From an uncultured Prevotella sp. (lineage in GTDB: Bacteria; Bacteroidota; Bacteroidia; Bacteroidales; Bacteroidaceae): a DNA stretch of 32,876 bases. Positions 1 to 8,117 of the stretch are shown in pieces (position 1 is the first letter of the stretch; every line of letters starts with the position of its first letter). The translations under genes were made by a program, and so were the position numbers. The notes beneath the pieces were generated by a model. It made no database searches. It was not told the DNA's origin and worked only from the letters and a program-made list of their open reading frames with translations. The stretch is from assembly GCA_900546575.1 (NCBI GenBank), contig URDM01000027.1:1-32876 (forward strand), read 5' to 3'.

Positions 1-78
1 CTTTGACTATGCAATTCCCGCTATTAGGGCTTGCTCGGGACTTCCACCCGTTAGACAATGCTCATGCCGAGCGTACAC
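1..78 (-). mobile_element. 5' end of a group II intron (IIC-like), continuing beyond the left edge
   Basis: Read on the minus strand from 78, the sequence opens GTGTACGCTCGGCATGAGC, then has GTCTAACGGGTGG followed by AAGTCCCGAG. This follows the 5' domain I pattern of bacterial class C group II introns as I remember it: a GTGYG-type start, a CGGCATG segment, then a GGGTG...AGTCCCGA segment. The first intron base falls directly after the TTTT that ends a terminator hairpin (79-125). Class C introns are known to insert just downstream of such hairpins, so the position supports the call independently. Only about 78 nt are visible, so the reverse transcriptase and domain V cannot be checked. The short plus-strand reading frame over this stretch resembles no protein I know. 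Confidence 0.68.
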
Positions 79-125
79 AAAAGGCGTACAACTTAAATCT
101 TAATGATTTTGGTTGTACGCCTTTT
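79..125 (-). terminator. Intrinsic terminator after the Toprim gene; group II intron target
   Basis: Perfect 14-bp inverted repeat (79-92 AAAAGGCGTACAAC with 112-125 GTTGTACGCCTTTT), 19-nt loop. It starts 6 nt after the stop codon of the minus-strand gene ending at 132. The A/T ends would work on both strands. A near-copy lies at 5870-5916, also right after a stop codon. Confidence 0.8.
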
Positions 126-131
126 TGGTGT

Positions 132-1013
132 TTAAGTGATTTGATGTTCTGTCAGACTATTCTCTATATATCCTTCCTGGTCGTAGCAGCGGTGATATTT
201 GTGGAGCATATCTATCAGTTGCTGTAGTGGCGGGATATTGGAGGTGAGGTGGCAGAATTTTGGGTATTGGTCGTTGTATCTCTCTGCCGAACCATGCTTT
301 ATGCGCTGTTCTATGTCTTGCGGAATGAGGAAAGAGGCGCGTGTGCCGAGATGTTTTTGAAATTCTGTAAGGAAGATATGGATGCCGGCGAGGTCGAAAT
401 CGCCGAAGTGGACGTACTGGTTTGGGATGGTCTGCAACCATGTCCGTAGGTCGGACGACTGCGGATAGCGCGACACGAACAGCAGTCGTTTGCCTGCCAA
501 TGCAGAGGCAAACAAGGATTGCTGACGACGTATAAGGCGGAAGTTCTCCATGTTCTCGATGTTTACGACGGTCACATCGGCAGGTATGGCAAATGAATGC
601 CAATCGGCAATGAATAGGAATATGCCTTCCTGTGGATTGACCACCAGTTCCTTACCGTTCAGACAGCATATGATTGGTTCGTATGAATTGACCGGAAAAC
701 CTGGGCATGAGCGTGCTGTCACAAGTTTGGAATTACCCGTTTCTGCCGCCTGTTCTGACCTTGTGACCTCCGCGTCAAGAGTCTCTTTCATTTTGTCGAG
801 ATGGCCTAACCGTTCGTTGATATGCATCAGACTTTGTTCCAATGTATCTGGAGAAGCCGCAATTATGCAGCTTCTGCTTCCGTGTGAACGGCTGATAAGC
901 ACACCGTCGCTTAGGAGTTCTTCCACCCATTCACCACGTAGGGCACTGGACGGAAGCGACTCACCTGAGCGAAGTCTGATAAGCTTGTCTATAAGAGATG
1001 AAGTAATCTTCAT
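132..1013 (-). CDS. Toprim-domain protein related to JetD/MksG (DUF7281/DUF2220-like), Wadjet-type defence
   Basis: 293 aa. The second half carries Toprim-like signatures. A beta strand ending in a conserved glutamate is seen in VVNIENMENF (E153). An acidic D-x-D pair follows in HFGDFDLAGIHIF (D205, D207). This E...DxD order is what JetD of Wadjet and MksG of Mks condensin systems use to cleave DNA. The first 60 residues look like a small winged-helix segment. The gene lies 32 nt downstream of an SMC-type ATPase fragment on the same strand, the usual order for SMC and Toprim subunits. The nuclease residues look intact, but its ATPase partner is truncated and no kleisin or KITE subunit is in the window, so activity as a system is doubtful. 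Family assignment is from motifs and context; the exact Wadjet type is not established. Confidence 0.6.
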   Translation of the reverse strand: MKITSSLIDKLIRLRSGESLPSSALRGEWVEELLSDGVLISRSHGSRSCIIAASPDTLEQSLMHINERLGHLDKMKETLDAEVTRSEQAAETGNSKLVTARSCPGFPVNSYEPIICCLNGKELVVNPQEGIFLFIADWHSFAIPADVTVVNIENMENFRLIRRQQSLFASALAGKRLLFVSRYPQSSDLRTWLQTIPNQYVHFGDFDLAGIHIFLTEFQKHLGTRASFLIPQDIEQRIKHGSAERYNDQYPKFCHLTSNIPPLQQLIDMLHKYHRCYDQEGYIENSLTEHQIT

Positions 1014-1045
1014 ATATGAATATAGTCAGCTGTTTCTGATGGGTT

Positions 1046-1732
1046 TTATTGTTGTGATATTAAAGGATGAACCACGGTCTGTGACTTGCTGTCCTTGCTA
1101 AGCAGATAGGTGTAGCGATAGTCAGAAACGTTGTATGTGGTGGGCGAAGAGTTGATAAGCAGTATGTTTCGGGCATTTGCAAAGTCGAGTATGCCTTTCA
1201 CATTCTGCGGGTGCAGCTTGCCGATTTCGTCCATCATGCAATGTATGCGGAAGTCGCCGAACTTACGGCTTACCTTTCCTTTGAATACATTTATCAGCAT
1301 GATGTTTATCATTGCCTTAACCAATGTGTCCGTTCCCTCGCTTCCCACATGCGACAGCTTGTCCACCCATCCCGTGTCGTTGTCGTTCTCCACGATGCGG
1401 AACTGCAGCTGGAATAGATCAGAGAGTGTAAGGTATCGTCGTTGCGGATTGTCAACAAGCGACTTCATCAAGTCGAGCAGGTGTCCTACAGCCTTCTGGT
1501 TCACGTCGTCGCGATTGGCTGAGGAGAATAGGTTTAGCTCGCCCATGGTGTATTGGTTGTCGTCGTGAAAATCATTTATACGCTTCATCAGCAGCACCAT
1601 CTTGTCTGTTGAAGGTAATTTCGCCAAGACTGTAGAGTTCATTGCTAAAAACGGTTTGTGGGAAAAGTATGACAAGCGACTGCAGCAGTGTGTCAAGTGG
1701 GCGAGCGTATACGTATTCATCGGCTTACGCAT
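1046..1732 (-). pseudogene. C-terminal remnant of an SMC-like ATPase (JetC/MksB-like)
   Basis: 228 codons are open, and the recognisable part is only the C-terminal half of an ABC/SMC head. An ABC signature-like segment (VGSEGTDTLVKA) is followed by a Walker B strand (IHCMMDEIGKLHP), a D-loop region, and an H-loop-like strand (ILLINSSPTTYN). The Walker A P-loop, coiled coils and hinge of a full protein (normally around 1000 residues or more) are absent, so it cannot bind ATP alone. The first 40 or so codons (LTHCCSRLSYFSHKPF and around) look unlike SMC sequence and run into a 22-bp tandem repeat at 1731-1818. This suggests the gene was cut by a rearrangement there. The true start, if it is translated at all, is uncertain; methionines at 1720, 1642 and 1600 are alternatives. 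Confidence 0.6.
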
Positions 1733-1818
1733 ACGTTATCGTTGGCACATGAATACGTTATCATTGGCACATGAATACGTTATCGTTGAGCGATGAATAC
1801 GTTATCATTAGGATATGT
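1731..1818. repeat. 22-bp tandem repeat, four units
   Basis: Units begin ATACGTTATC at 1731, 1753, 1775 and 1797, exactly 22 bp apart. Units 1 and 2 differ at one base (G/A after TATC), unit 3 diverges at its end, and unit 4 only keeps the first half. An inverted partial copy, ACGTATTCATCG, sits at 1711-1722 and pairs with 1791-1802. The array lies between the PepSY gene end (1825) and the truncated SMC fragment. There are no unique spacers of CRISPR type. Confidence 0.9.
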
Positions 1819-1824
1819 AAAATA

Positions 1825-2532
1825 TCAAGCTTTGCACCTGCGCCGGAAATAAAGCAAGTAACCAGTAATAGGCAGTGATGCTCCTATGAGGCTTACGACA
1901 AAAGTTATAATTTTTGTCAACATACCTCCCCACGAACCTATATGCAGTTCATGAAAGAGTCTCATCAACTCAGTACCCTTAGGTACAAGCTTCAAGCCGA
2001 ACCCCAAGCCAGTAACAGAAAGAAGCAACAACCAAAGAAGTGCCCACCAGCCAAGACTGACGTGAAGGTCGAAGAGGCGGCGTCTGCTTCCTTTGCTCCA
2101 TTCTACCTTAAAGCGCTGGCATAACTGCTTTCTGTCTTTCGGCAGAAGAACAAATATACCACTTATCAAGATGAAGATAAAGAGCAATGTGGTATAGGTG
2201 ATTATAAGTTTGCCAACAGGTCCCATCATGAGACTGGTGTGAAACTTGGTGACATAGGAGAAAAAATCTCTTTTTGTCGTTGTACCATAAGGAGCATCCT
2301 TGGAAGAAAACTTGCCAATAGTCTTGCCAACCCTTTCTTCATCACCCGCTTTTACGCTATAGGCTACTTTTACGCTCTTTGCGTGTGGCGCAATGACTTT
2401 TGGCATTTCAAGAGCATTTCTTATCTCATTTTTGAATACGAGTGTAGCTCCAGACAGGCAAATGAGCATGATGATAACTCCCAAAGGCAAGGAAAGCCAC
2501 AGATGAAGTTTCAAAAGAACTTTCTTAGTCAT
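1825..2532 (-). CDS. PepSY-associated transmembrane protein (PepSY_TM family)
   Basis: 235 aa inner-membrane protein, last gene of the operon begun by the CbiK-like gene. Hydrophobic segments lie at about residues 8-35, 105-130, 158-185 and 207-230. Histidines sit at the membrane edges as in this family: LHLWLSLPLG near the N-terminus, KFHTSLMMG, LHVSLGWW, and LFHELHIGSWGG. PepSY_TM proteins are found with siderophore and haem receptors, and some act as membrane reductases that release iron; the histidines are candidate haem ligands. The protein is short: family members often exceed 350 residues with a larger periplasmic part. The RRRC end is consistent with a cytoplasmic C-terminus. A role in iron or haem reduction is inferred from family and neighbours. 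Confidence 0.82.
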   Translation of the reverse strand: MTKKVLLKLHLWLSLPLGVIIMLICLSGATLVFKNEIRNALEMPKVIAPHAKSVKVAYSVKAGDEERVGKTIGKFSSKDAPYGTTTKRDFFSYVTKFHTSLMMGPVGKLIITYTTLLFIFILISGIFVLLPKDRKQLCQRFKVEWSKGSRRRLFDLHVSLGWWALLWLLLLSVTGLGFGLKLVPKGTELMRLFHELHIGSWGGMLTKIITFVVSLIGASLPITGYLLYFRRRCKA

Positions 2533-2553
2533 TATTCATTATATAATCAATGC

Positions 2554-2596
2554 AAGGAGAGCGGAAAACCAACCTTCTGGTGCTTCCGCTTTCCTT
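2554..2596 (-). other. Intercistronic hairpin between TonB receptor and PepSY_TM genes
   Basis: Inverted repeat AAGGAGAGCGGAA (2554-2566) with TTCCGCTTTCCTT (2584-2596), one mismatch, 17-nt loop. There is no U-tract after it on the minus strand, so it is more likely a processing or partial attenuation site than a full terminator. Confidence 0.5.
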
Positions 2597-2615
2597 GATA
2601 TTCCATTAAAAAGTT

Positions 2616-4679
2616 TTATTTTGCAAAATTCACTTTTAGTCCTACCACAAGCATTCTGCCTGGCGAGTAAAGTGCCACTTTCTGTGAAGGAGTGTCTATG
2701 CGATGATCTGTCTTGTCGAAGACATTGTCAATGCCGATGCTAGGAACAAGTTTAAACATTTTGCCTATGGTAAAGGTGTGAGTAGTATTCAAGTTTATTA
2801 CGCCATAGCCAGGAGCATTCTCATAGCCAGGATAATAAGTTGCCGACTGGAAGCGGCCGTTGAGGTTCACACCGAGGGTATAGTTGCGCCAAGTGTGGTT
2901 GTAGTTGGCTGCTGCCGTTAAGCTGTTCTTGAAGGTTCGCTCAAGCGCGGTCCATGTGCCAGCGTTCTTCGATCGGCCGTTGGTGTAGGCATAGTTTACA
3001 ATAAGAGAGATGTCGTTAGTAACACTCACAGTTGCGTTAGCCTGTAGTCCTCTTACCACACCTTTATTACTATTAATGTAGTGGCCGTATTTCTTCAGCT
3101 TCGCAAGCTGATCGGCTGTTGCCTCAGGAAACTGTTGTGCGAGTTCTGCACGAACAGCATCGTCTATCGTGATGTTCTCCTTGACAATCATATTGTCAAC
3201 AAAGTTCATATATCCCATAACAGATAGTGTAAGAAACTTGTTGCTGTATTCTGCGCTCAATGAGACGTAGTTGCTGCTTTCTGCCTTGAGGTTTGTGTTT
3301 CCGAATGTTATGACAGGACGCTTGCCCATCATCTTGAAGTAGTGATAGTAGAGCTCGTCGAGACCTGGTGCACGGAAACCGCGTGAGTAGGCAGCACGGA
3401 AGCGGAATCTGCCAGGAGCATACATCAATGCCACCTTAGGTGTGAAGTTGTTTCCGAAGGTGCCATGCTTGGTATAGCGCATGCCAAGGGTTGCACTTAC
3501 ATTTTTCACAATCTCCATATCGTGCTGCACATATCCAGCAAGTGTGTATACATTGTTGTTTACGTTGCCGCTTGTAGCCGTGAGAAAGTCGTTACGCCAG
3601 TCAGCACCAATGATTGTCGTTGCATTGTCATAGAAATGGAATACGCCTTTCAGCTCAGCCTCATAGTATTTTTGCGACTTGTTACGCACGAAGTGTCCAA
3701 CTTCATAAGTATTCGTTGCAACCTGATAGAGGTTTCCATAGTGGTAGTTGTCGTTTATGAAGTCGAAGAGCACAGAGTGTTTGCCCATCTTATATTTTGC
3801 GCCCGCTTCCCAACGCCATCCTTCGCTACGCATGTCATAATCGGAACCTCCAGTAATGTCTTTACGAGAGTTGGGACGGTCGGTAAGTTTATAGCTGTAT
3901 GATCCACCTGCATACATTGAGAGATTCTTTGCAGGCTTTATGTCGAAGCGCTGATTTATTACGTTTGAGTTGAAACCGATGAACAGCGGTGCTATCGTCT
4001 CATACTCTTTTCCGTCAGCATCTACAGCCATGTTGTTGTTCTGATAGCTGTCAGCCTCTTGATGAAAATACGAGGTGTGAGAGTCAAGATATTTTGATGT
4101 AACGTCTAAGTTCACACCTTCAGAAAATTGTCCTTTGCCCGATAGTCGTGTGTCTGAAGAAGCAACTACTTTGTCCATTGTCTTCTCATCAGTAATGATG
4201 TTTATCACTCCGCCAATGGCATCTGAACCATAAAGGGCAGAGGCAGCACCATCAAGCACCTCAATACGTTTTACCTTCGACATATTGATGCGGCTTAGGT
4301 CTACATTGCCTGCAATATCGCCTATCATCTTTTTGCCGTTGACAAGAACAAGCACATATTTGTTTCCCAAGCCGTTAACACGGATGTATGATCCCATGGC
4401 GTTAGGCGAGAACGACACCTGTGGCATGAGCTTTGTCAGCACATCTTGAAAGTCGGTCGTTCCAGTTTCCTTTATTGCTTGCTGTGAAAGCACATGCACT
4501 GGTGTCGTGGTAGACTTAAGCAACTGGTGGTGTCCGTTTCCTGTAACTACTACCGGGTTGAGATTTATTGTCTTGCTAATGTCCTTATCGTCATTAGTTC
4601 CGTCATAAACATTACCTGCCACGGCATTTACGCAGCCAAGCGAAGCAGCTACGACAAAAAGTAGAGTTCTGTTGTTCAT
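2616..4679 (-). CDS. TonB-dependent outer-membrane receptor, likely haem/metal-tetrapyrrole uptake
   Basis: 687 aa from the methionine at 4679; the upstream in-frame ATG at 4733 would add 18 charged residues before an otherwise normal signal peptide (MNNRTLLFVVAASLGCVNAVAG). A TonB-box-like segment (LNPVVVTGNG) is followed by a plug domain with VRVNGLG-type and RIEVLDGAASALYGSDAIGG motifs, then a beta barrel ending in a terminal aromatic-alternating strand (MLVVGLKVNFAK). It moves a substrate across the outer membrane using TonB energy. It lies 111 nt after the secreted CbiK-like chelatase and 83 nt before PepSY_TM. That setting suggests haem, iron or cobalt-tetrapyrrole as substrate rather than a glycan; there is no SusD partner and no N-terminal carboxypeptidase-like extension. 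The exact ligand cannot be read from the sequence. Confidence 0.9.
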   Translation of the reverse strand: MNNRTLLFVVAASLGCVNAVAGNVYDGTNDDKDISKTINLNPVVVTGNGHHQLLKSTTTPVHVLSQQAIKETGTTDFQDVLTKLMPQVSFSPNAMGSYIRVNGLGNKYVLVLVNGKKMIGDIAGNVDLSRINMSKVKRIEVLDGAASALYGSDAIGGVINIITDEKTMDKVVASSDTRLSGKGQFSEGVNLDVTSKYLDSHTSYFHQEADSYQNNNMAVDADGKEYETIAPLFIGFNSNVINQRFDIKPAKNLSMYAGGSYSYKLTDRPNSRKDITGGSDYDMRSEGWRWEAGAKYKMGKHSVLFDFINDNYHYGNLYQVATNTYEVGHFVRNKSQKYYEAELKGVFHFYDNATTIIGADWRNDFLTATSGNVNNNVYTLAGYVQHDMEIVKNVSATLGMRYTKHGTFGNNFTPKVALMYAPGRFRFRAAYSRGFRAPGLDELYYHYFKMMGKRPVITFGNTNLKAESSNYVSLSAEYSNKFLTLSVMGYMNFVDNMIVKENITIDDAVRAELAQQFPEATADQLAKLKKYGHYINSNKGVVRGLQANATVSVTNDISLIVNYAYTNGRSKNAGTWTALERTFKNSLTAAANYNHTWRNYTLGVNLNGRFQSATYYPGYENAPGYGVINLNTTHTFTIGKMFKLVPSIGIDNVFDKTDHRIDTPSQKVALYSPGRMLVVGLKVNFAK

Positions 4680-4790
4680 ATAATTATGTTTGTTGATTTC
4701 TTTTTGTATTAGTTTGTCTGTGTGTAAGGGCATCTCCCTTTTTCTTTATTATGACTTATCGCATTGTTTTTTTCTGTAGACAACAACAAT

Positions 4791-5666
4791 TTACTTAGCC
4801 TTTTCAGAGTTTACTGTCTTTATTTGAGCATCAATTTTACCAATGATCATATTCTGAATTTCGGTCATTTCTCCGATTCCTTTCCCAAACACGTCCACAT
4901 GGTAGCCTTTAGTCTGAAGCTGCGTTTTCCACACTCCATCAATATCTTCCTTCTGATGGTTACCGGCGATATAGAGCAGAGGTACAAGGATTACGTTTTT
5001 GTTTTTGCTGTTCTTCAACTGTTGTTCCACGTTTTCTATCTTAGGAAAACCTTCTATCGTGCCTACATGCCATGAAGACTTTCCTTCAGCTTTCAACAAA
5101 TAGTCGATCTGACTGTACATGGCATTTGCCGGACTGTCGCTACCGTGACCTACAAGCACCACTTGTGATTTTTTTGTTGCTACCGATTTGTCTGCAAGAA
5201 GACTCTTGGTTAGCATCTCTATCATTGTCCGGCAGTCGTCTACCGAGTAAAGCAATGGACGAACAACAGATACTTCTCTGAAGTCGTTCTTTACCTTGCC
5301 AACTTCTGTTCTCAGCATCTCTGTCATCACTCCATCAAGAAGCATCGTGCTCTGCACAACGAGTTTGTTGCAGCCAAGCGCTTTCAGCGAATCAAGAGCT
5401 TGCGAGATGTAAAGTTTCTTGATGCCACGCTTTGCAAGCGTCTTTATCACCGACGGAGCCGAATAAGCCTCAACAACTGCACAGTCTGGAAAAGTTTCTG
5501 CTACACGAGAGTTGAGTTTGTCTATTGTCTGTGCACGGCTTTTATCGTTTGACGTGCCGTAATGTACAAGAAGTATTCCTGTTTTTTCGTTATCCACATT
5601 CTGTGCCATGATTGTTGCAACGCAGAACAGAGTAAAGACTATCGTAAGTATGTTTCTTTGCTTCAT
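4791..5666 (-). CDS. Secreted CbiK-like chelatase (sirohydrochlorin cobaltochelatase family)
   Basis: 291 aa with a cleavable signal peptide (MKQRNILTIVFTLFCVATIMAQ), so it acts in the periplasm or at the outer membrane. The N-terminal lobe opens GILLVHYGTSN, typical of CbiK. The C-terminal lobe has the metal-site histidines in VGHGS (H174) and AGNHQKED (H237), with an acidic residue in GTIEGFP (E205). Two positions differ from cytosolic CbiK as I recall it: the segment VVQSTMLLDG has Thr where CbiK has a His, and the second His after HG is Ser (HGSDS). CbiK inserts cobalt or iron into sirohydrochlorin; a periplasmic form is known in Desulfovibrio. In this operon, with a TonB receptor and PepSY_TM and no corrin synthesis genes nearby, metal handling or removal of metal from imported tetrapyrroles is a plausible alternative. 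That role is inference. Confidence 0.85.
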   Translation of the reverse strand: MKQRNILTIVFTLFCVATIMAQNVDNEKTGILLVHYGTSNDKSRAQTIDKLNSRVAETFPDCAVVEAYSAPSVIKTLAKRGIKKLYISQALDSLKALGCNKLVVQSTMLLDGVMTEMLRTEVGKVKNDFREVSVVRPLLYSVDDCRTMIEMLTKSLLADKSVATKKSQVVLVGHGSDSPANAMYSQIDYLLKAEGKSSWHVGTIEGFPKIENVEQQLKNSKNKNVILVPLLYIAGNHQKEDIDGVWKTQLQTKGYHVDVFGKGIGEMTEIQNMIIGKIDAQIKTVNSEKAK

Positions 5667-5759
5667 TTTTTATAACTAATTTATCTTCTGTTTATAATTC
5701 TTTGTCCTTTCAAGCAAGGGTTTCTGAATAACGATCTGCCTGATTTCTGAATTCGGATG

Positions 5760-5790
5760 CAAAATTATAGATAAAAGAAAAATCGGCAAT
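5760..5790 (-). promoter_or_regulatory. Bacteroidetes-type promoter of the CbiK/TonB/PepSY operon
   Basis: On the minus strand, ATTG (5787-5790) is separated by 19 nt from TAATTTTG (5760-5767). This matches the Bacteroidetes -33 TTTG / -7 TAnnTTTG consensus with its preferred spacing. Transcription would start near 5753, leaving a leader of roughly 85 nt. No clear Fur-type palindrome was recognised. Confidence 0.7.
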
Positions 5791-5869
5791 ACCTAAAAAA
5801 AATGATATTGTAAGCACTACACCGACCGGATTATTTTTCATGACTATTATGTGGTTATACAAATACGCC

Positions 5870-5916
5870 AAAAGGCGTACAACCTCAATCTTTACGATTT
5901 TGGTTGTACGCCTTTT
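5870..5916 (-). terminator. Intrinsic terminator after the YD-repeat gene; near-copy of 79-125
   Basis: AAAAGGCGTACAAC (5870-5883) pairs perfectly with GTTGTACGCCTTTT (5903-5916), loop 19 nt. It begins 6 nt beyond the TGA at 5923-5925. Loop and flanks also match the hairpin at 79-125, so the two are related by descent rather than by chance. Confidence 0.8.
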
Positions 5917-5922
5917 TGTGTT

Positions 5923-8076
5923 TCATCGAACCACCACTTTCTTTCCGTTGACAATGTAGATGCCTTTGGAGGTTGGAGTGGTTATGCGGCGACCTTGCAG
6001 GTCGTACCATACGGGGGTGGAAGCGTCGTTGCGTTTGATGCTTTCAATGCCCGTCGGGTCAACATAGTTGTGCTTGCTGTAGTAATAGTGGCACACGTTG
6101 TGATAGCCGTCGGCTGCTGTCTCAACACTCTCAAGCAGATAGTCGGTGCCGGGGAGATACTCGTAGGTGATGTTGCCACCCTTGCTGTAGATTTCCTCAA
6201 TCAGTCTGCCGTCGTCGTCAAGACGGTATGTTATTGTACTTACTATGGTCTGATTGCCGTTGTAGGTGTCGGCAACGATATTGCCATCCTTGTTATACAC
6301 CCTTTTGGCTTCTGTCGGCCCCCAGTCAAGTTCCCAATCGCCCTTGTCCGTGTTCCAATAATAATACCACATAGCTTCAGTGGTAACAGGATAAGCTTCT
6401 TCATCTTCTCTTTCGAGAGGCATCAACGGGTCGGTATAGTTATATTGCGGATTAGCAGGAACGGATGCGGTGCTTACGAGAGTCTGTTGATAACCACCGC
6501 CTGTCACGACGCCATCGGTCACATTGTAGTTTCCATAAGTATTCCATACGCCATCATTGTTTTCTATATAATGAGAACCGTCGGTCAAGTCATCGATAAA
6601 CTTCGGTGTTGTAGCAGCACGCGTTGCGAGACGCTTTCTGGCTCTTGCATTGCCCCTATCGCCTTCCTTGGTCCACGGACCATCCCAACCGTCGCCCGAA
6701 TATTCAGCCTCGCCAGTCCATATACCTTCCTTGTCATACAAGTATTCAATCTTGGTGAAGTTGTTTTCGGTGATGCTATGGTCTATCTTCCATGCCAAAT
6801 GTCCATCGGCGTTATATCCTACTCGTACCTCGCCGTAGTCGGTCCGAGTTGTCGGATTGTCGGTATCGGGTTCGGACGTTATACAAGTCTCCGACCATTT
6901 ACCTCCAGTGAGTTGTCCGTCGGCGTTCCACTCGTATGTACTCTCACCCTTATCTCCATCCTCGGCATAATAGTAAGAAGAGGTTGCTATACGTCCAAAC
7001 TGCATAAACTCGTCCTCCGGATATATCTGAATGCCACCGTCTAATGCGTCAATAGCTTCACGCAGCGACAGCTTCTTTGCATAGTCGTCGGCGTAAGTGT
7101 ATTCATTCTTATATGATATTTCCGATGATGATCCGCGGTATTCGATGTTGGATAACAGGCGACCGAGATTGTCCCATGTGTAAGTATGGGAAATGTTCTC
7201 GCCCGTTACTTCGCCAGTTTCGTCATAGCTACGCACTGTCTCCTTTATAGGTCGTGTGCCGTCAGCGTTGAGTGTGAATTCGCTTTCAGACGATTTCCAC
7301 ATATTTTTCTCTATACTTCCTACCTGAATATCCATACCGCGATCGAGTCCGTATTCCCGTCTGTACAGTTTGTCGTTTTCGGTTTGCCATACTATCTTAC
7401 GGAACTCCTCAACAAACAGCTCGTTGGTATTCATCGTTATCTGGTCATCAAATCCTCTTGCCTTAAGATAATACAAAAGTCGACCATTCTTGAAGCTTTC
7501 GTAATTTGAATTGTCAGTGTATTTGTCTACCGGTCCGGAGTATTCTCTCTTCTTATAGCTGCGTATGAACTCCTTACGATTGTAGCCGTCATATCCATAC
7601 AGGATTTCCTCCACGCAGTTGCCCCACTTGTCGTAGGCGAATGCCTCACTTATATGAGTGGTGCTGTCAGGGTATTCCTTATAGTAGCGCTCCCATGTCG
7701 TGTCGCCTATCACTTCCACATTGGCTTTGTTCTTCTCAGTGGTCTTGTTGCCAGCCTTGTCCACATTGAAGCTTGTTCGGGCTGTACACTGTCCGGCGGC
7801 ATTGAACACGTACTCCTGGCGATACGAGTTGTCGGTGTCGAGCACCCACTGTTCCGCCTCCTTGTTGTATTCCATGACCGACGTGATATATCCATACTCG
7901 TTGTATTGATATATCTTCCGGTGCGTGTCGCTTTCCACTCTGTCTAGCAGCGTAAGCTCGGTCGTTGGTCTTACAGCCTTGATTTTTCTGATTGGCACAT
8001 TGTTTTGTGCCACCGCAGGAGCTGCCTGCAAAAGCATTGCCGAAGCAATAGTAAGTAATAAGGTAGAATTTTTCAT
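5923..8076 (-). CDS. Secreted YD/RHS-like repeat protein with Bacteroidetes C-terminal tail
   Basis: 717 aa from the methionine at 8076, which starts a clear signal peptide (MKNSTLLLTIASAMLLQAAPAVAQ); an ATG 11 codons upstream would spoil it. The body is built of degenerate YD-type units with the pattern Y-x-Y/W-(N/D)-x-x-G-x-(L/I), for example YQYNEYGYITS, YTWDNLGRLLS, YEWNADGQLTG, VYNKDGNIVA and YRLDDDGRLIE. The last 40 residues (WYDLQGRRI ... KGIYIVNGKKVVV) form the short tail shared by many exported Bacteroidales proteins and resembling type IX secretion sorting tails. It is probably surface-exposed or released. No toxin domain or catalytic site is visible, unlike polymorphic RHS toxins. 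It follows an orphan LuxR-type HTH gene and a two-component system on the same strand, which may control it. Its ligand or function is unknown. Confidence 0.8.
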   Translation of the reverse strand: MKNSTLLLTIASAMLLQAAPAVAQNNVPIRKIKAVRPTTELTLLDRVESDTHRKIYQYNEYGYITSVMEYNKEAEQWVLDTDNSYRQEYVFNAAGQCTARTSFNVDKAGNKTTEKNKANVEVIGDTTWERYYKEYPDSTTHISEAFAYDKWGNCVEEILYGYDGYNRKEFIRSYKKREYSGPVDKYTDNSNYESFKNGRLLYYLKARGFDDQITMNTNELFVEEFRKIVWQTENDKLYRREYGLDRGMDIQVGSIEKNMWKSSESEFTLNADGTRPIKETVRSYDETGEVTGENISHTYTWDNLGRLLSNIEYRGSSSEISYKNEYTYADDYAKKLSLREAIDALDGGIQIYPEDEFMQFGRIATSSYYYAEDGDKGESTYEWNADGQLTGGKWSETCITSEPDTDNPTTRTDYGEVRVGYNADGHLAWKIDHSITENNFTKIEYLYDKEGIWTGEAEYSGDGWDGPWTKEGDRGNARARKRLATRAATTPKFIDDLTDGSHYIENNDGVWNTYGNYNVTDGVVTGGGYQQTLVSTASVPANPQYNYTDPLMPLEREDEEAYPVTTEAMWYYYWNTDKGDWELDWGPTEAKRVYNKDGNIVADTYNGNQTIVSTITYRLDDDGRLIEEIYSKGGNITYEYLPGTDYLLESVETAADGYHNVCHYYYSKHNYVDPTGIESIKRNDASTPVWYDLQGRRITTPTSKGIYIVNGKKVVVR

Positions 8077-8117
8077 ATTACATCGTATATTAAGTTTTGA
8101 TAAATACAATTCCTTCT

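Noticed and set aside
3..227. 74-residue plus-strand frame at the left edge
   Set aside because: It crosses the intron-like sequence and the terminator hairpin, and its sequence matches no protein I know.
5851..7044. 397-residue plus-strand open frame
   Set aside because: Antisense to the YD-repeat gene; its residues show no family pattern and the minus-strand gene has signal peptide and repeats.
5923..8076. Polymorphic RHS toxin with immunity gene
   Set aside because: No toxin domain follows the YD units, the C-terminus is a sorting-type tail, and no small immunity-like gene is downstream.
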